Shown piece by piece: positions 51,462-60,803 of a stretch of 64,000 nucleotides of DNA. The notes under the pieces are model-generated. The model was given only the letters and a program-made list of their open reading frames with translations, was not told the origin of the DNA and made no database searches. Position numbers and translations under genes: made by a program. This DNA comes from Microbaculum marinum (GTDB lineage Bacteria; Pseudomonadota; Alphaproteobacteria; Rhizobiales; Tepidamorphaceae): NCBI RefSeq assembly GCF_042646165.1, contig NZ_JBHRTC010000023.1; one strand, written 5' to 3'. Position 1 is the first letter of the stretch, and each line of letters starts with the position of its first letter.

Positions 51462-52375
51462 GCAACGCCACGCCGACACGAAAACCTGAAACCGAAAAGC
51501 GGCCTGAGCCGGTCATGATGAGCGCCTGCCAGAGCTGCGGCTGCGGCGGTGCATCACCCCGCCCCGCTCCACCGCCGAGCTTCTCACAAGTGCGCGTAAA
51601 CGGTGTCGAGGTTGCGCCGGAGGCCATCGCACGGGAGATGCAGCACCACTCCGCGCCCGACCCCGAGTCCGCTTGGAAGGAAGCGGCGCGCGCCCTGGCC
51701 ATTCGTGAGTTGCTCTTGCAGGAGGCGCAGCGGCTCGACATTGACACCGATCCACAGGCTGATGAGGCCGGTCGCGTCGAGACAGAGGCAGACGCGGTGA
51801 TCACAGCGCTTCTTGAGGAGGAGGTGTCGCCGTCTGTTCCCGGCGAAGAGGAATGCCGCCGTTTTTACGAGACGCAGCCCGGAAAGTTCCGTACGCCGAA
51901 CCTGTTCGAGGTCTCGCACATATTGATTGAGCCGGAAAGTGACAACCCCGAAGCATGGGTTGAGGCGGAGGCACATAGCCGTACGATCATCGTCGAGATC
52001 GGCGATGATCCTGCCGCCTTTGCTGAAGCGGCGCGGGAGCTGTCAGCCTGTCCCTCGGCGCATCAGGATGGCTCGCTCGGGCAGGTGCGGCGCGGGGAGC
52101 TCCTGCCCGAGGTTCAGAATGCGATCGAGGCCCTCAGAGAAGGCCAGACACGGTCGGAGCCGGTGCGCTCGCGCTATGGTTGGCACGTGCTTCGCCTGGC
52201 GCGCCGGATCGAGGGTCATGCGTTACCGTTCGACGTGGTGAAGGACAAGATCGCCGAAATGCTCGAGGCGCGCAGCTGGTCGATCGCCGCTGCGCGCTAC
52301 GTTGCCGGTCTTGCCGAACGCGCCCAGGTCGAAGGCATCGCGATTGAGGCGATGGTCGAACCCGGTGCGTCCTGA
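51458..52375 (+). CDS. Parvulin-type peptidyl-prolyl isomerase
   Basis: 305 residues. A Cys-rich start (CQSCGCGG) and no signal peptide, then a helical region and a PpiC domain (LFEVSHILIEP, ELSACPSAHQDGSLGQVRRGELLPEVQNAI, RSRYGWHVLRLARRIEG). It resembles NifM-type isomerases and is often after narI in alphaproteobacteria. A role in maturing nitrate reductase is likely but not proven. Confidence 0.88.
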   Translation: MSNATPTRKPETEKRPEPVMMSACQSCGCGGASPRPAPPPSFSQVRVNGVEVAPEAIAREMQHHSAPDPESAWKEAARALAIRELLLQEAQRLDIDTDPQADEAGRVETEADAVITALLEEEVSPSVPGEEECRRFYETQPGKFRTPNLFEVSHILIEPESDNPEAWVEAEAHSRTIIVEIGDDPAAFAEAARELSACPSAHQDGSLGQVRRGELLPEVQNAIEALREGQTRSEPVRSRYGWHVLRLARRIEGHALPFDVVKDKIAEMLEARSWSIAAARYVAGLAERAQVEGIAIEAMVEPGAS

Positions 52376-52704
52376 TGGCGATGCTGGGTGACATCCTCGC
52401 CGAGGCTCGCCGCTCCTCCGGCCCTTTGCAGACCTTGATGCGGGGGACGATGCCCGACCTCATGGCGGAGATCGAAGAGGCGGCGGACATATCGGGCGAA
52501 AGCACTGCGGATTACGTCGGTGGCGCCTTCACCGCCTTCTCGCAGCTCGCTTCGGAGGAGGACTGGGCGACTCTTATATCAAGCATGCGGGATAGCGCCG
52601 ATCCCGGTATGGCCTGCCTGTTGACGATGGTGCAGTGGCGTCTCGCCATGGAGCGTAGTGCCATGGGCGTCGCGGCTGCCGCCGACCAGGGGAGCGGAGA
52701 ATGA
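52375..52704 (+). CDS. Hypothetical protein of the nar operon
   Basis: 109 residues, helical and acidic (LGDILAEARRSSGPLQTLMRGTMPDLMAEIEEAADISG, TALF-like segment GGAFTAFSQLASEEDW). The TGATG overlap with ppiC and coupling to the next gene make it real. No family recognised. Confidence 0.65.
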   Translation: MAMLGDILAEARRSSGPLQTLMRGTMPDLMAEIEEAADISGESTADYVGGAFTAFSQLASEEDWATLISSMRDSADPGMACLLTMVQWRLAMERSAMGVAAAADQGSGE

Positions 52705-52910
52705 CGCAAGGACCTGATGATGAGAAGCGCGAGGGCTTGAATCCGTCCCTGAAGAGACGCACGGAGACAACGCATAATACCGACATATCGAGCAAGGCGC
52801 CTTTGGAAACGGCAACCGTGCAGCGCGAGGAGGGGCGCGCCTGGCCGATGATCTGGCTCGTCACCACCATAGTCGGCGTCGTGATCCTGATCTATCTGGT
52901 GTTCGGCTGA
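52701..52910 (+). CDS. Small membrane protein of the nar operon
   Basis: 69 residues with a polar N-terminal half and one C-terminal helix (WPMIWLVTTIVGVVILIYLVFG). ATGA coupled to the previous gene. Function unknown; tail-anchored layout. Confidence 0.6.
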   Translation: MTQGPDDEKREGLNPSLKRRTETTHNTDISSKAPLETATVQREEGRAWPMIWLVTTIVGVVILIYLVFG

Positions 52911-52922
52911 ATTCACGTTCAC

Positions 52923-52942
52923 GGGCGCATGCTTCTGCGCCC
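52923..52942 (+). terminator. Hairpin between nar tail and narK
   Basis: GGGCGCA (52923-52929) pairs with TGCGCCC (52936-52942), 6-nt loop. No T-tract, so termination is partial at best; it may separate narK expression from the operon. Confidence 0.45.
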
Positions 52943-52974
52943 GGCCACGAGGCTTCTGGTGTTGCAGAGGAAGC

Positions 52975-54255
52975 ATGATGTCGAACATCCGAAGCATCAC
53001 TGTTCTGCTCGTGACAACATGGGCTTTTATCGTTTGCTTTGCCGTCTGGATGATGTTCGGCGTCACCGGCATTCCGATACGCGATGAGCTCGGTCTCGAC
53101 CCCTTTCAGTTCGGACTGCTGACGGCCACCCCGGTCCTGACCGGCTCCCTTTTTCGGCTGCCGCTCGGAATCTGGACGGATCGGCTGGGCGGGCGCGTTG
53201 TCATGTTCGTGCTTCTGGTGGCCTGCGCGATACCGGTCTGGCTGTCCGCTTACGCGACAACCCTATGGCAGTTTCTTCTGCTCGGACTGGCGCTGGGTCT
53301 GGTCGGCGCTTCGTTCTCCGTCGGCACCCCGTACGTGGCACGCTTTTTTACGAAGGAACGTCGCGGCTTCGCCATGGGCATCTTCGGAGCCGGCACCGTC
53401 GGTGCTGCCGTCAACATGTTCGTTGCGCCGGCTCTGATCAGCGCCTATGGCTGGCAGGCCGTGCCCAAGGTCTATGCAGTCGCCCTTGTCATGACGGCGG
53501 TGCTCTTTTGGCTCCTTTCGGCACCCGATCCAGGCACGGGGCGGACGACGGCCGGGTCAACGGCACGCCAACTCGCCCTCCTCAAGAACCCCCGCGTTTG
53601 GAAGTACTGTCAATACTACTCGATCCTGTTCGGCGGCTTCACAGCCCTGTCTGTATGGATGCCAAGCTATTTCAGAAGCGAATACGGTTTCTCGATCGCG
53701 CAAGCCGCGTTGCTCGCGGCCTGCTTCTCACTACCGGGAGGGGCATTCCGTGCGCTGGGGGGCTGGCTGGCCGACCGGTTTGGCGCGCACGCGGTCACTT
53801 GGTGGGTCCTATGGGCAGCCTGGATCTGCCTCTTCCTGTTGTCCTATCCAAGGCACGACCTGGTCATCTACACGGTTGACGACAACCCGCTTCATTTCTC
53901 CATAGCGCTGCCCTTCTGGTTCTTCGCAGGCCTTCTGTTCATCCTGGGCGTCGCGTTTGCCTCCGGCATGGCGTCCACTTTCAAGTATATCGGTGACGAA
54001 TTTCCCAACTCCATAGGAACCGTATCGGGGATCGTCGGAATGGTCGGCGGGCTCGGCGGGTTCCTGTTGCCGATCATGTTTGGCGCGATCCTCGAGACAC
54101 TGAGGTTCAATTCGAGCATCTTCATGCTCCTCTACGGCATCGTCACCGTGTCGCTTTTTCTGAATTATCTTACGGAAGTTCGCAAGCTGCCGGTGATGGG
54201 CAAACGAGCACACGAAATGTCGGACGACCCTGCCGCAAAGCAGCCTAGAGAATAA
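52975..54255 (+). CDS. narK: Nitrate/nitrite transporter NarK family
   Basis: 426 residues and 12 helices, MFS. It has nitrate-porter motif regions (GTPYVARFFTKERRGFAMGIFGAGTVGAAVNMFVAP and GIVGMVGGLGGFLLPIMFG). It moves nitrate in and/or nitrite out of the cell. It is placed after narGHJI-ppiC rather than before it. ATG 52975 has AGAGGA upstream. Confidence 0.93.
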   Translation: MMSNIRSITVLLVTTWAFIVCFAVWMMFGVTGIPIRDELGLDPFQFGLLTATPVLTGSLFRLPLGIWTDRLGGRVVMFVLLVACAIPVWLSAYATTLWQFLLLGLALGLVGASFSVGTPYVARFFTKERRGFAMGIFGAGTVGAAVNMFVAPALISAYGWQAVPKVYAVALVMTAVLFWLLSAPDPGTGRTTAGSTARQLALLKNPRVWKYCQYYSILFGGFTALSVWMPSYFRSEYGFSIAQAALLAACFSLPGGAFRALGGWLADRFGAHAVTWWVLWAAWICLFLLSYPRHDLVIYTVDDNPLHFSIALPFWFFAGLLFILGVAFASGMASTFKYIGDEFPNSIGTVSGIVGMVGGLGGFLLPIMFGAILETLRFNSSIFMLLYGIVTVSLFLNYLTEVRKLPVMGKRAHEMSDDPAAKQPRE

Positions 54256-54492
54256 CGTACTCCCCGATCGCTATCAGTCTGAGGTGGACCGATTTCTTCA
54301 CGATGGGCACCCCGAAGATTGCTCTGTGTTGCACTACCTACGGTTGTCCTTTATTCTGGCATAGAATGCGCAGCCGCCTTCCGGAAGAAACCTCCGCCGA
54401 TACCAAAGGGCAGCATGGACCAGATTTGTCGACGTACCAGTTCGTTGATTGTCGTCCCGCACCGGGCGATTATGAAACCGAAGAACAACGCT

Positions 54493-55044
54493 TCACGCGC
54501 GTTTCGCTCCGACCTTGGGATAAATTACTTTGCCCGATTCCGTTTTAATAGCACCGGGAGTCGGACTTGCATGATCTGTACGGCCAGCTCTCATAAGATG
54601 ATCAACTGGGTATCCGTTTAAAAGCAAGTAGTCCGCGATAATCCGGCGATGGCATCGCCACCAGACGGCCTCCGAGCACATCAATGCTAGCCGCTGCACC
54701 GCGCCAAGTTCGACCAATTCCTTGAACGCGACGGTAAATTCATCGCTCATGGCATAGTCGGCATAGTTATGAAAACTCTGAACCCGCCACAGAGCATTAA
54801 GACTCTCATCGACCTGCGGCTGCTTCCGCCGCCGTCCGCCAAGGGCCAGGAAGTGGCGGTATCCGATCTGGACTTGCTCGAGGTCGCGCGAGAAGTAATC
54901 GATGTTAAAAACAGGATTGGTGCGCGAGCGAGGAAACGAGCGCACATCAACCAGCATCTTCACTTGTGCGTCGCGCAGCATGACGAGGAATTCATCGAGG
55001 CTGCGGTCGGAGTGACCAATGGTGGTAAACTGCGCCACCATCAA
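54493..55044 (-). CDS. DUF488 protein
   Basis: 183 residues, DUF488 family (FTTIGHSDRSLDEFLVMLRDAQVKMLVDVRSFPRSRTNPVF; LMCSEAVWWRCHRRIIADYLLL). Role unclear in general. The start is coupled to the DUF2945 gene by TCAT at 55041-55044. Confidence 0.85.
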   Translation of the reverse strand: MMVAQFTTIGHSDRSLDEFLVMLRDAQVKMLVDVRSFPRSRTNPVFNIDYFSRDLEQVQIGYRHFLALGGRRRKQPQVDESLNALWRVQSFHNYADYAMSDEFTVAFKELVELGAVQRLALMCSEAVWWRCHRRIIADYLLLNGYPVDHLMRAGRTDHASPTPGAIKTESGKVIYPKVGAKRA

Positions 55045-55250
55045 TTTAACTTCGTCAGTGCGCCTTCCTTATGGACGGCAATATGGTCGGTTTTATCGCT
55101 CTTGATCTCATATTGCGGGTCGTCCTTCGAAGCTCGGCGCCAGTGTCCCTTATGGGCAAAGTCATCGCGATGTACTTTAACAATCTTGCCGGTGACCCGC
55201 CCGGCTTCGGAATTCCAACTGACATGATCGCCTACGGAGAATTTCGTCAT
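55041..55250 (-). CDS. DUF2945 protein
   Basis: 69 residues, matches the small TUDOR-like DUF2945 family (FSVGDHVSWNSEAGRVTGKIVKVHRDDF, YEIKSDKTDHIAVHKEGAL). GGAGGAG lies upstream of the ATG. A short AT palindrome, TAAGA-ata-TCTTA, is 20 nt further up. Operon with DUF488. Confidence 0.85.
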   Translation of the reverse strand: MTKFSVGDHVSWNSEAGRVTGKIVKVHRDDFAHKGHWRRASKDDPQYEIKSDKTDHIAVHKEGALTKLN

Positions 55251-55454
55251 GCTTTCTCCTCCTATTAGTAAGAATATCTTATCTACAGGAAAACCTCCTA
55301 GAGAAGTGGCTAGGCACTTCGGAGGCGTCGCTGCGGGACGACTCTCCCCGACATGTCGCGCTAATTAATCTTTCAGCACAATCGTCAGGCGCAGTCTGTC
55401 GCCAGTCATCACTGGTGCGTCGAGATGGTGCTCCTGCTCCGCCAATCTTCATAG

Positions 55455-55898
55455 TCATGCTTCCCGCGTGTCGTCTGCCGCATAGCGTGCGCCGGCGACC
55501 GCAAGCGCACAATCGGCGAGCGTGTGGTCATTTAGGTCTTCGAGGAAGCGCGACCGCGCCCGGGTGAGTAAGGCCTTCAGCCGGCAACTTGGCGTGATCA
55601 CGCAGTTGCCGCCATCGGATTGAAGGCACTCGACAAGCGCGGACTTGCGCTCGAGCACGGCCACGATATCGCCCAGGCGAAGCCGCTCGGCTGGCTGCGC
55701 CAGGACTGCGCCGCCGCCGGTCCCCCGACGCGTCTCCACGATCCCAGCGGCCGCCAGCGCCGAGATAGCCTTGGTCAGATGGTTTCGCGAGATGCCAAAC
55801 TCCGCCGCGATCTCAGCGGTCGAATGAGCCCGGTCAGGCTCGGCCGCCATGCGCATCAGCGCGCGCAGGCCGAAATCGGTGAAGCTGGTGAGCCGCAT
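55455..55898 (-). CDS. Rrf2-family regulator, second NsrR-like copy
   Basis: 147 residues. Rrf2 winged helix (MRLTSFTDFGLRALMRMAAEPD, FGISRNHLTKAISALAAAGIVETRRGTGGGAVLA) and three cysteines in CLQSDGGNCVITPSC. It is similar in layout to the NsrR at 28826 but clearly diverged. It is divergent from the membrane protein/ABC/nnrS operon, with palindrome 55953-55975 between them. Confidence 0.85.
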   Translation of the reverse strand: MRLTSFTDFGLRALMRMAAEPDRAHSTAEIAAEFGISRNHLTKAISALAAAGIVETRRGTGGGAVLAQPAERLRLGDIVAVLERKSALVECLQSDGGNCVITPSCRLKALLTRARSRFLEDLNDHTLADCALAVAGARYAADDTREA

Positions 55899-55952
55899 GC
55901 GTAAAGTTGATCCTTTTCATCAAGATCAAGAGGGGGTACAGGTTAGCACGAT

Positions 55953-55975
55953 AATCGGTATCTGAAATACCAATT
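55953..55975. promoter_or_regulatory. Palindrome between the second Rrf2 gene and the ABC/nnrS operon
   Basis: AAT-c-GGTAT-ctgaa-ATACC-a-ATT, a 23-nt inverted repeat 55 nt from the regulator start and 44 nt before ATG 56019. It differs from the AAGATATAT-type boxes, so it is probably specific to this second Rrf2 protein. Confidence 0.6.
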
Positions 55976-56018
55976 GAGGCCGACATGGTTCAGTCCTCAT
56001 CGATCAGGAATTCGGCCG

Positions 56019-56489
56019 ATGGCTAGGAAGACGATACTCGCCCTTCATGGGCTCGCTCTCGTCGGCCTCCTCGTCGTGGCGGTCGCGCTCGCCACATGGC
56101 GAAGCGCGCTCTGGCCGCTGGACCTTGGCTTTTCGGCGCTGATGACGACCGGTGGGCTTGCCATCCTGATCCTCGCATGGGGTCTGCTCTGGCTCGCCCC
56201 GCTGCTGATCTCGGCTGCCCTGAACCGCCATTGGCAGAGGCTCGCACTCTGGCCGTTCGCCGTGCTGGGGATGATCGCTTTGCACGCCTTCTATGGCCCA
56301 GCGCGTGGCTTCATGACTCTCGATCGCCTCACCCTGATCGGCGCCCTGAATCTCTATGCAATACCCGTGGCGCTTGCCGTGCTGCTGGGATCGGCCCTGC
56401 GAGAGGGCTTTCGGCGCAAATCCAGGTCAAACGCCGCCATGCGCGTAAGGCCCAGGCGCACGGGCGCTACCATTTCAACATCCAGGTGA
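56019..56489 (+). CDS. Small membrane protein
   Basis: 156 residues from ATG 56019 and four helices (ILALHGLALVGLLVVAVALATW, GGLAILILAWGLLWLAPLLISAAL, ALWPFAVLGMIALHAFYG, ALNLYAIPVALAVLLGSAL). No family recognised. First gene of the operon leading to the ABC transporter and nnrS; ends 20 nt before the binding-protein gene. Confidence 0.6.
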   Translation: MARKTILALHGLALVGLLVVAVALATWRSALWPLDLGFSALMTTGGLAILILAWGLLWLAPLLISAALNRHWQRLALWPFAVLGMIALHAFYGPARGFMTLDRLTLIGALNLYAIPVALAVLLGSALREGFRRKSRSNAAMRVRPRRTGATISTSR

Positions 56490-56509
56490 TCGCGACACAG
56501 GAGACCATC

Positions 56510-57505
56510 ATGCCTTCGTTCCAGACGTCACGCCGTACGCTTCTTCTGGCGGCCCTTGCGGGTTCTGCCGCCCTGGCCCTGCCCGATGGGCTGCGTGCGC
56601 AAGCGCGGGTAGCAGGACTCGCCCTCTACGGTCCGCCCGCCGGCCCCTCTGTTACGCTTGCCCACGCAGTCGCCACCGGCAAATTCGCCGATCTCGCCGA
56701 CACGGCGACCATGACCGCCTGGCGCAACCCGGACGAGCTGCGCGCAGGCCTGACCTCGGGCACAATCGAACTCTCGGTCGTACCGGTGCAGGCGGCGGCG
56801 AACCTATACAATCGCGACTTTCCCATCCGCCTCGCCAACGTCATGACCAACGGACTGCTCTATATCGCCTCCGGGGACGCCACCATTGCCGATATCCCCG
56901 ACCTTGCCGGTCGAACAGTGGCCGTCCCGTTTCGCGGCGACACGCCCGAAATCCTCTTCAGCCAACTCCTGGCCCATCATGGATTGAACGCCGAAACCGG
57001 CCTTCAAATCACCTATGCTGGGAGCCCGATCGAGGCCATGCAGCTCCTGCTTGCCGGGCGGGTTGAGGCAGCGCTTACAGCCGAACCCTCGACGACGGCA
57101 GCCGTACTGCAGGGCAGGCAGGCGGGCAAGGATATCCGCCGTGTCATCAACCTGCAGGAAGCCTGGGGCGCAATGACCGGCGCGGCGCCGGTGGTTCCGC
57201 AGGCGGGACTCGCGATCATAAAGGCCTTTCTCGACGAGCACGGCGAAGTCGTACCTGCGATCCTTTCGGCGATCGAGACGGCCACTGCGGAAGTCCTGGC
57301 CGATCCCACCACGGCGGCGGCAAATGCAACCGATGCCTTGGGCATGCCCGCGCCGCTTCTGGCAGCCTCGATACCGCATTCCAATCTTGTCGCCCGCCCA
57401 GCGTCGGACGCGCGTGTCGACGTTGAGCGCATGCTGACCGCGATGGCCGGCGACGATATGGCCCGGATCGGCGGCAAGCTGCCCGACGATGCGTTCTACC
57501 TGTAG
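56510..57505 (+). CDS. ABC transporter periplasmic binding protein, NMT1/SsuA-like
   Basis: 331 residues from ATG 56510. A Tat-like leader (SRRTLLLAALAGSAALALPDGLRAQA, cut near residue 30) then the NMT1-type fold (LTSGTIELSVVPVQAAANLYNR, IPDLAGRTVAVPFRGDTPEILFSQLL, LLAGRVEAALTAEPST). The ligand is unknown; the family covers nitrate, sulfonate, taurine and thiamine precursors. Neighbouring NnrS suggests a metal or heme/NO-linked substrate, by inference. Confidence 0.85.
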   Translation: MPSFQTSRRTLLLAALAGSAALALPDGLRAQARVAGLALYGPPAGPSVTLAHAVATGKFADLADTATMTAWRNPDELRAGLTSGTIELSVVPVQAAANLYNRDFPIRLANVMTNGLLYIASGDATIADIPDLAGRTVAVPFRGDTPEILFSQLLAHHGLNAETGLQITYAGSPIEAMQLLLAGRVEAALTAEPSTTAAVLQGRQAGKDIRRVINLQEAWGAMTGAAPVVPQAGLAIIKAFLDEHGEVVPAILSAIETATAEVLADPTTAAANATDALGMPAPLLAASIPHSNLVARPASDARVDVERMLTAMAGDDMARIGGKLPDDAFYL

Positions 57506-57565
57506 CCGAGAGCGCCGGCATGCGTCGCGGCTCCACCTCGACGTCCTAGGGACAATGTTTGGCTC

Positions 57566-58402
57566 ATGGATGAACCGTTCCATCTCTCCCTGACCGCTAG
57601 CCTCGCCAAACGGACGGGGCGCGTGTTGCACTTTGTCTGGTCGGGTTGGGCCGGTCTGGCTGCCCTTTGTCTTCTGGCCGCTGCCTGGCAGGCGGGACAC
57701 GAAGCATATGGCCCCTTCATCCTGACCTCCCCGCTCGAAACACTACGCGAGATCCGCACATTGGCGGCCGATCCGGATGCCTGGTCAATCGCCACAATGA
57801 CGCTCCAGCGGGCGGTGACCGGATTCGCGCTCATGACCGCTGTGGGCGTGGTGCTCGGCGTTACCGCCGGTTATTCCTCGGCAACGCTGCGCATCGCCGC
57901 GCCGCTGATCACCGTCCTTCTCGGCGTGCCGCCGATCGCCTGGATCGTGCTGTCGATGATCTGGTTCGGCCCGTCGGACGCTACCGTGCGCACGGTAATC
58001 CTGGTTACCGCCTTGCCGGTCGTCTTCCTGGGTGCAGCGCATGGCATCGCGACCCGCGACCGGGGCCTCGACCGGATGGCGCAGGCGTTCGGCGCCGGAG
58101 CGGTACGCCGCTTCCTGACAGTCGGCATCCGGCAAACGACAACCACGCTGTTTCCGGCGCTCGCGCTGGCGCTCGGCACCGCGTTCAAGGTTGCAGTCAT
58201 GGCCGAGCTCCTCGCAAATGCCGGTGGGATAGGCGGTGCCCTCGCCGACGCCCGCATCAACCTCGATATCGCGCAGGCACTGGCCTGGGTCCTGATCGCC
58301 GTGATCCTGCTGCTGATCGTCGAATACACGCTGGTCCACCCGGTAAAGGGAGAGATCGACCGCTGGCGTCACGCTGCCCAGCCATGGGGAGTCAAGCGAT
58401 GA
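57566..58402 (+). CDS. ABC transporter permease
   Basis: 278 residues and about six helices, SsuC/TauC type (TLQRAVTGFALMTAVGVVLGVTAG, LGVPPIAWIVLSMIWFGPSDATVRTV, EAA-loop region MAQAFGAGAVRRFLTVGIRQTT). Partner of the binding protein and ATPase. ATGA coupled to the ATPase gene. Confidence 0.87.
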   Translation: MDEPFHLSLTASLAKRTGRVLHFVWSGWAGLAALCLLAAAWQAGHEAYGPFILTSPLETLREIRTLAADPDAWSIATMTLQRAVTGFALMTAVGVVLGVTAGYSSATLRIAAPLITVLLGVPPIAWIVLSMIWFGPSDATVRTVILVTALPVVFLGAAHGIATRDRGLDRMAQAFGAGAVRRFLTVGIRQTTTTLFPALALALGTAFKVAVMAELLANAGGIGGALADARINLDIAQALAWVLIAVILLLIVEYTLVHPVKGEIDRWRHAAQPWGVKR

Positions 58403-59148
58403 CAGTGCTCGCCCTCAATGGAATCGGCCATGCTTATCTTGGCCGCTCCGTACTGGACGACGTCGATCTTCGCGTTGCGCCCGGCGAGATCGTCGCGCTC
58501 GTCGGCCCGTCCGGTTGCGGAAAATCCACGCTGGTCCACATCGCCGCCGGCCTCATCGAGCCGCGAGCCGGCCGCATCGAACGCGATTATCTGCGCCATG
58601 CAATGATCTTTCAGGACCCGTGCCTGATGCCATGGGCGACTGCGGCCGGCAACATCGAATACGTCCTCAAGCTCGCGCGTGTCCCCCGTCGCCAGCGGAC
58701 CCGACGCATATCCGAGGTCGCCGCGCAGGTGGCTCTGGATGGCCAGGACCTCGCCAAATATCCCGTCGAGTTATCGGGCGGCATGAAACAGCGCGTGGCG
58801 ATCGCACGCTCGCTCGCGGTGCGGCCCGATTTCATTTACTTCGACGAACCCTTTACGGCGCTCGACGTGGCGCTGCGCCGGCGCATGCAGGATCTGGTGA
58901 TCAGCACTTGTGTGTGCGGACGCTTGTCGGGCCTGTTCATCACGCACGACCTGCATGAAGCGGCCCGGATCGCTCATCGGATTGCCGTGCTCGACACGCG
59001 AGGCCATGGCATCCTCGGCGAACGGCGGCTCACCGATGAACCGCAATCCCGTGACGATGCCGCCGTCTTTCGCTGGGTCCAGAGCGCGCTGGCCGATGAT
59101 CCGCTGTTCCGGCACATCCACGATGTCGACGAAAGGCAAGTCGCATGA
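58399..59148 (+). CDS. ABC transporter ATP-binding protein
   Basis: 249 residues. Walker A GPSGCGKST, signature LSGGMKQRVAIARSLA, Walker B FIYFDEPFTALD, H-loop FITHDLHEA. SsuB/TauB type. Coupled to the permease and to nnrS. Confidence 0.92.
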   Translation: MTVLALNGIGHAYLGRSVLDDVDLRVAPGEIVALVGPSGCGKSTLVHIAAGLIEPRAGRIERDYLRHAMIFQDPCLMPWATAAGNIEYVLKLARVPRRQRTRRISEVAAQVALDGQDLAKYPVELSGGMKQRVAIARSLAVRPDFIYFDEPFTALDVALRRRMQDLVISTCVCGRLSGLFITHDLHEAARIAHRIAVLDTRGHGILGERRLTDEPQSRDDAAVFRWVQSALADDPLFRHIHDVDERQVA

Positions 59149-60443
59149 AATGCGGCCTCCAAAGCCAATCGTCGCTCCAAGACGTGCCGGTTGGCTGGCG
59201 TAATGCGCTGGCCGACGAGGGCTTTCGGCTGTTTTTTCCGCTGGCTGCGATCTACGCGGCCGTTTGGCCCGTGCTTTGGGTTCTGGCGCTTGGCTTCGAC
59301 CTGCCGCTCGCGCACACGGTTCCGCCCTCGCTATGGCATGCCCATGAGATGCTGGTAGGTGCATTCGGGGCCGCACTGATCGGATTCGTGACCACGGCAG
59401 CCCCCGAATGGACCGATACCGAACCGCTGCGCGGCCGGAAGCTATGGATGCTCGCCGGACTGTGGGGCGTTGGCCGCGTCATCGGACTCCTCGGCTGGGA
59501 CGGCATGGGAGCGGTAGGGGCTGTCGCCGACCTCGCCTGGCTCGGACTGCTTCTCGCCTACCTGCTTCGTCTTTCGCTCGTGCGCGGGACCGACCGGCTC
59601 CTGGGCTTCGCGTTCTGGATTGCCGTGCTTGCCGGTTGTGCTGCAATGGCGCGCATTGCCTTTGTCGTACGTGATATCCGTCTGGCGACCCTCGCGGTCC
59701 ACCTCATCGGCTTTGCCTTTCTCGGCTTGCTCGGCATCGCACTTGGGCGGATCACGGTTCCGGTCACGAATCTGGTGCTCGATCCCACGGAAGCGACCTC
59801 GCCGTTTCGCCCGCATCCGGGGCGGATGAATCTCGCGTCCGGCCTCGTCCTGGTCACCATGACGAGCGAGGTGGCCGGCCTGAGCCCCGCCGTCACGGGC
59901 TATCTTCTGATCGCCGCCGGCGCTGCGTTCATGGACCGGGTGGCAGAGGCCTTCATCGGCGGTCCAGCATTGCGTGCCGAAATCCTCATGCTGGCGGGCG
60001 CATCGGCGCTGGCCGGGACCGGACTGATCCTGTCGGGCGCTGCGCGCCTCGGCGCTCCATGGACAGAGATTGCCGGCCTGCATGCAGCTTTCATGGGCGG
60101 TCTTGGCCTCGGCGTGTATGGCGTCTTCTGCGTCGCCGGTCTACTGCACACCGGCCGCCCACTCGGCGTGCCGCGCCTCGCTCGTCTCGGCGCGATATGT
60201 CTTTTCGCATCGGTCGTGCTACGGCTTTCACCGGACTTCGGCATTGAATTGCCCGGACCCTTCCACGGCCTCGCCTCGCTTGCTTGGGCGACGGCATTCA
60301 TGCTTTGGCTCGCAGCCTACGGACCATTCTTGACGAGGATTGAGCTGTCGGAGCGAGACGTTGGGGCCACGCATGACCTCCTAAAAGAGGTGCCCAGCCA
60401 AACTGGTCCTTCGCAATCGCCGAAAAAGGCAGCGATTGAGTAG
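59145..60443 (+). CDS. nnrS: NnrS-family membrane protein, second copy
   Basis: 432 residues and about 12 helices. NnrS pattern (EGFRLFFPLAAIYAAVWPVLW, LWHAHEMLVGAFGAALIGFVTTAAPEWT, GLHAAFMGGLGLGVYGVFCVAGLLHTGRPL). It is diverged from the copy at 30206 and lacks part of the C-terminal RATRGHSGR motif. Coupled to the ATPase, so it is the last gene of the Rrf2-facing operon. Confidence 0.88.
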   Translation: MKCGLQSQSSLQDVPVGWRNALADEGFRLFFPLAAIYAAVWPVLWVLALGFDLPLAHTVPPSLWHAHEMLVGAFGAALIGFVTTAAPEWTDTEPLRGRKLWMLAGLWGVGRVIGLLGWDGMGAVGAVADLAWLGLLLAYLLRLSLVRGTDRLLGFAFWIAVLAGCAAMARIAFVVRDIRLATLAVHLIGFAFLGLLGIALGRITVPVTNLVLDPTEATSPFRPHPGRMNLASGLVLVTMTSEVAGLSPAVTGYLLIAAGAAFMDRVAEAFIGGPALRAEILMLAGASALAGTGLILSGAARLGAPWTEIAGLHAAFMGGLGLGVYGVFCVAGLLHTGRPLGVPRLARLGAICLFASVVLRLSPDFGIELPGPFHGLASLAWATAFMLWLAAYGPFLTRIELSERDVGATHDLLKEVPSQTGPSQSPKKAAIE

Positions 60444-60803
60444 ACCACCGAACACCGCCATCCGGCACTCCAAAGGTCATCGTGCATGACGCAGAAGCGT
60501 GATCGCTTCATTGCCGGTCTCCTTCGTTGAGAACAGGCTAGCTCAAAAGCGGGAACATCTCAGGGGAGCACGTCAGAACGCATTCACGTTCCCGGAAATC
60601 CGAGGCCGTGAGGCTGCCAAAGAATCGACGTCGCGCGCTGTCTACTTCCGCCACCACGCATCCAAGGCTCGTCGGACCATATGCAGCAACTACGCACCCA
60701 ATGCGACGCAGGGCCTCGTCTGCGCCACAGCACGCCATGCTTTCGGTTCGAGTGATTCCGATATGATTCCGGAGGGAGTTTCACGAGAGTCGATCGAGAA
60801 AAC
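60444..60803. other. Intergenic region between nnrS and the tRNA terminator
   Basis: About 360 nt. I see no convincing gene, repeat or RNA in it. Open frames on both strands look random in composition. It is a plausible island edge, next to the tRNA 3' end. Confidence 0.5.

Noticed and set aside
55907..55929. TTGAT...ATCAA, possible FNR box
   Set aside because: The spacing between half-sites is 7 nt rather than 4, and the longer TTGATC/GATCAA repeat has an 11-nt gap.
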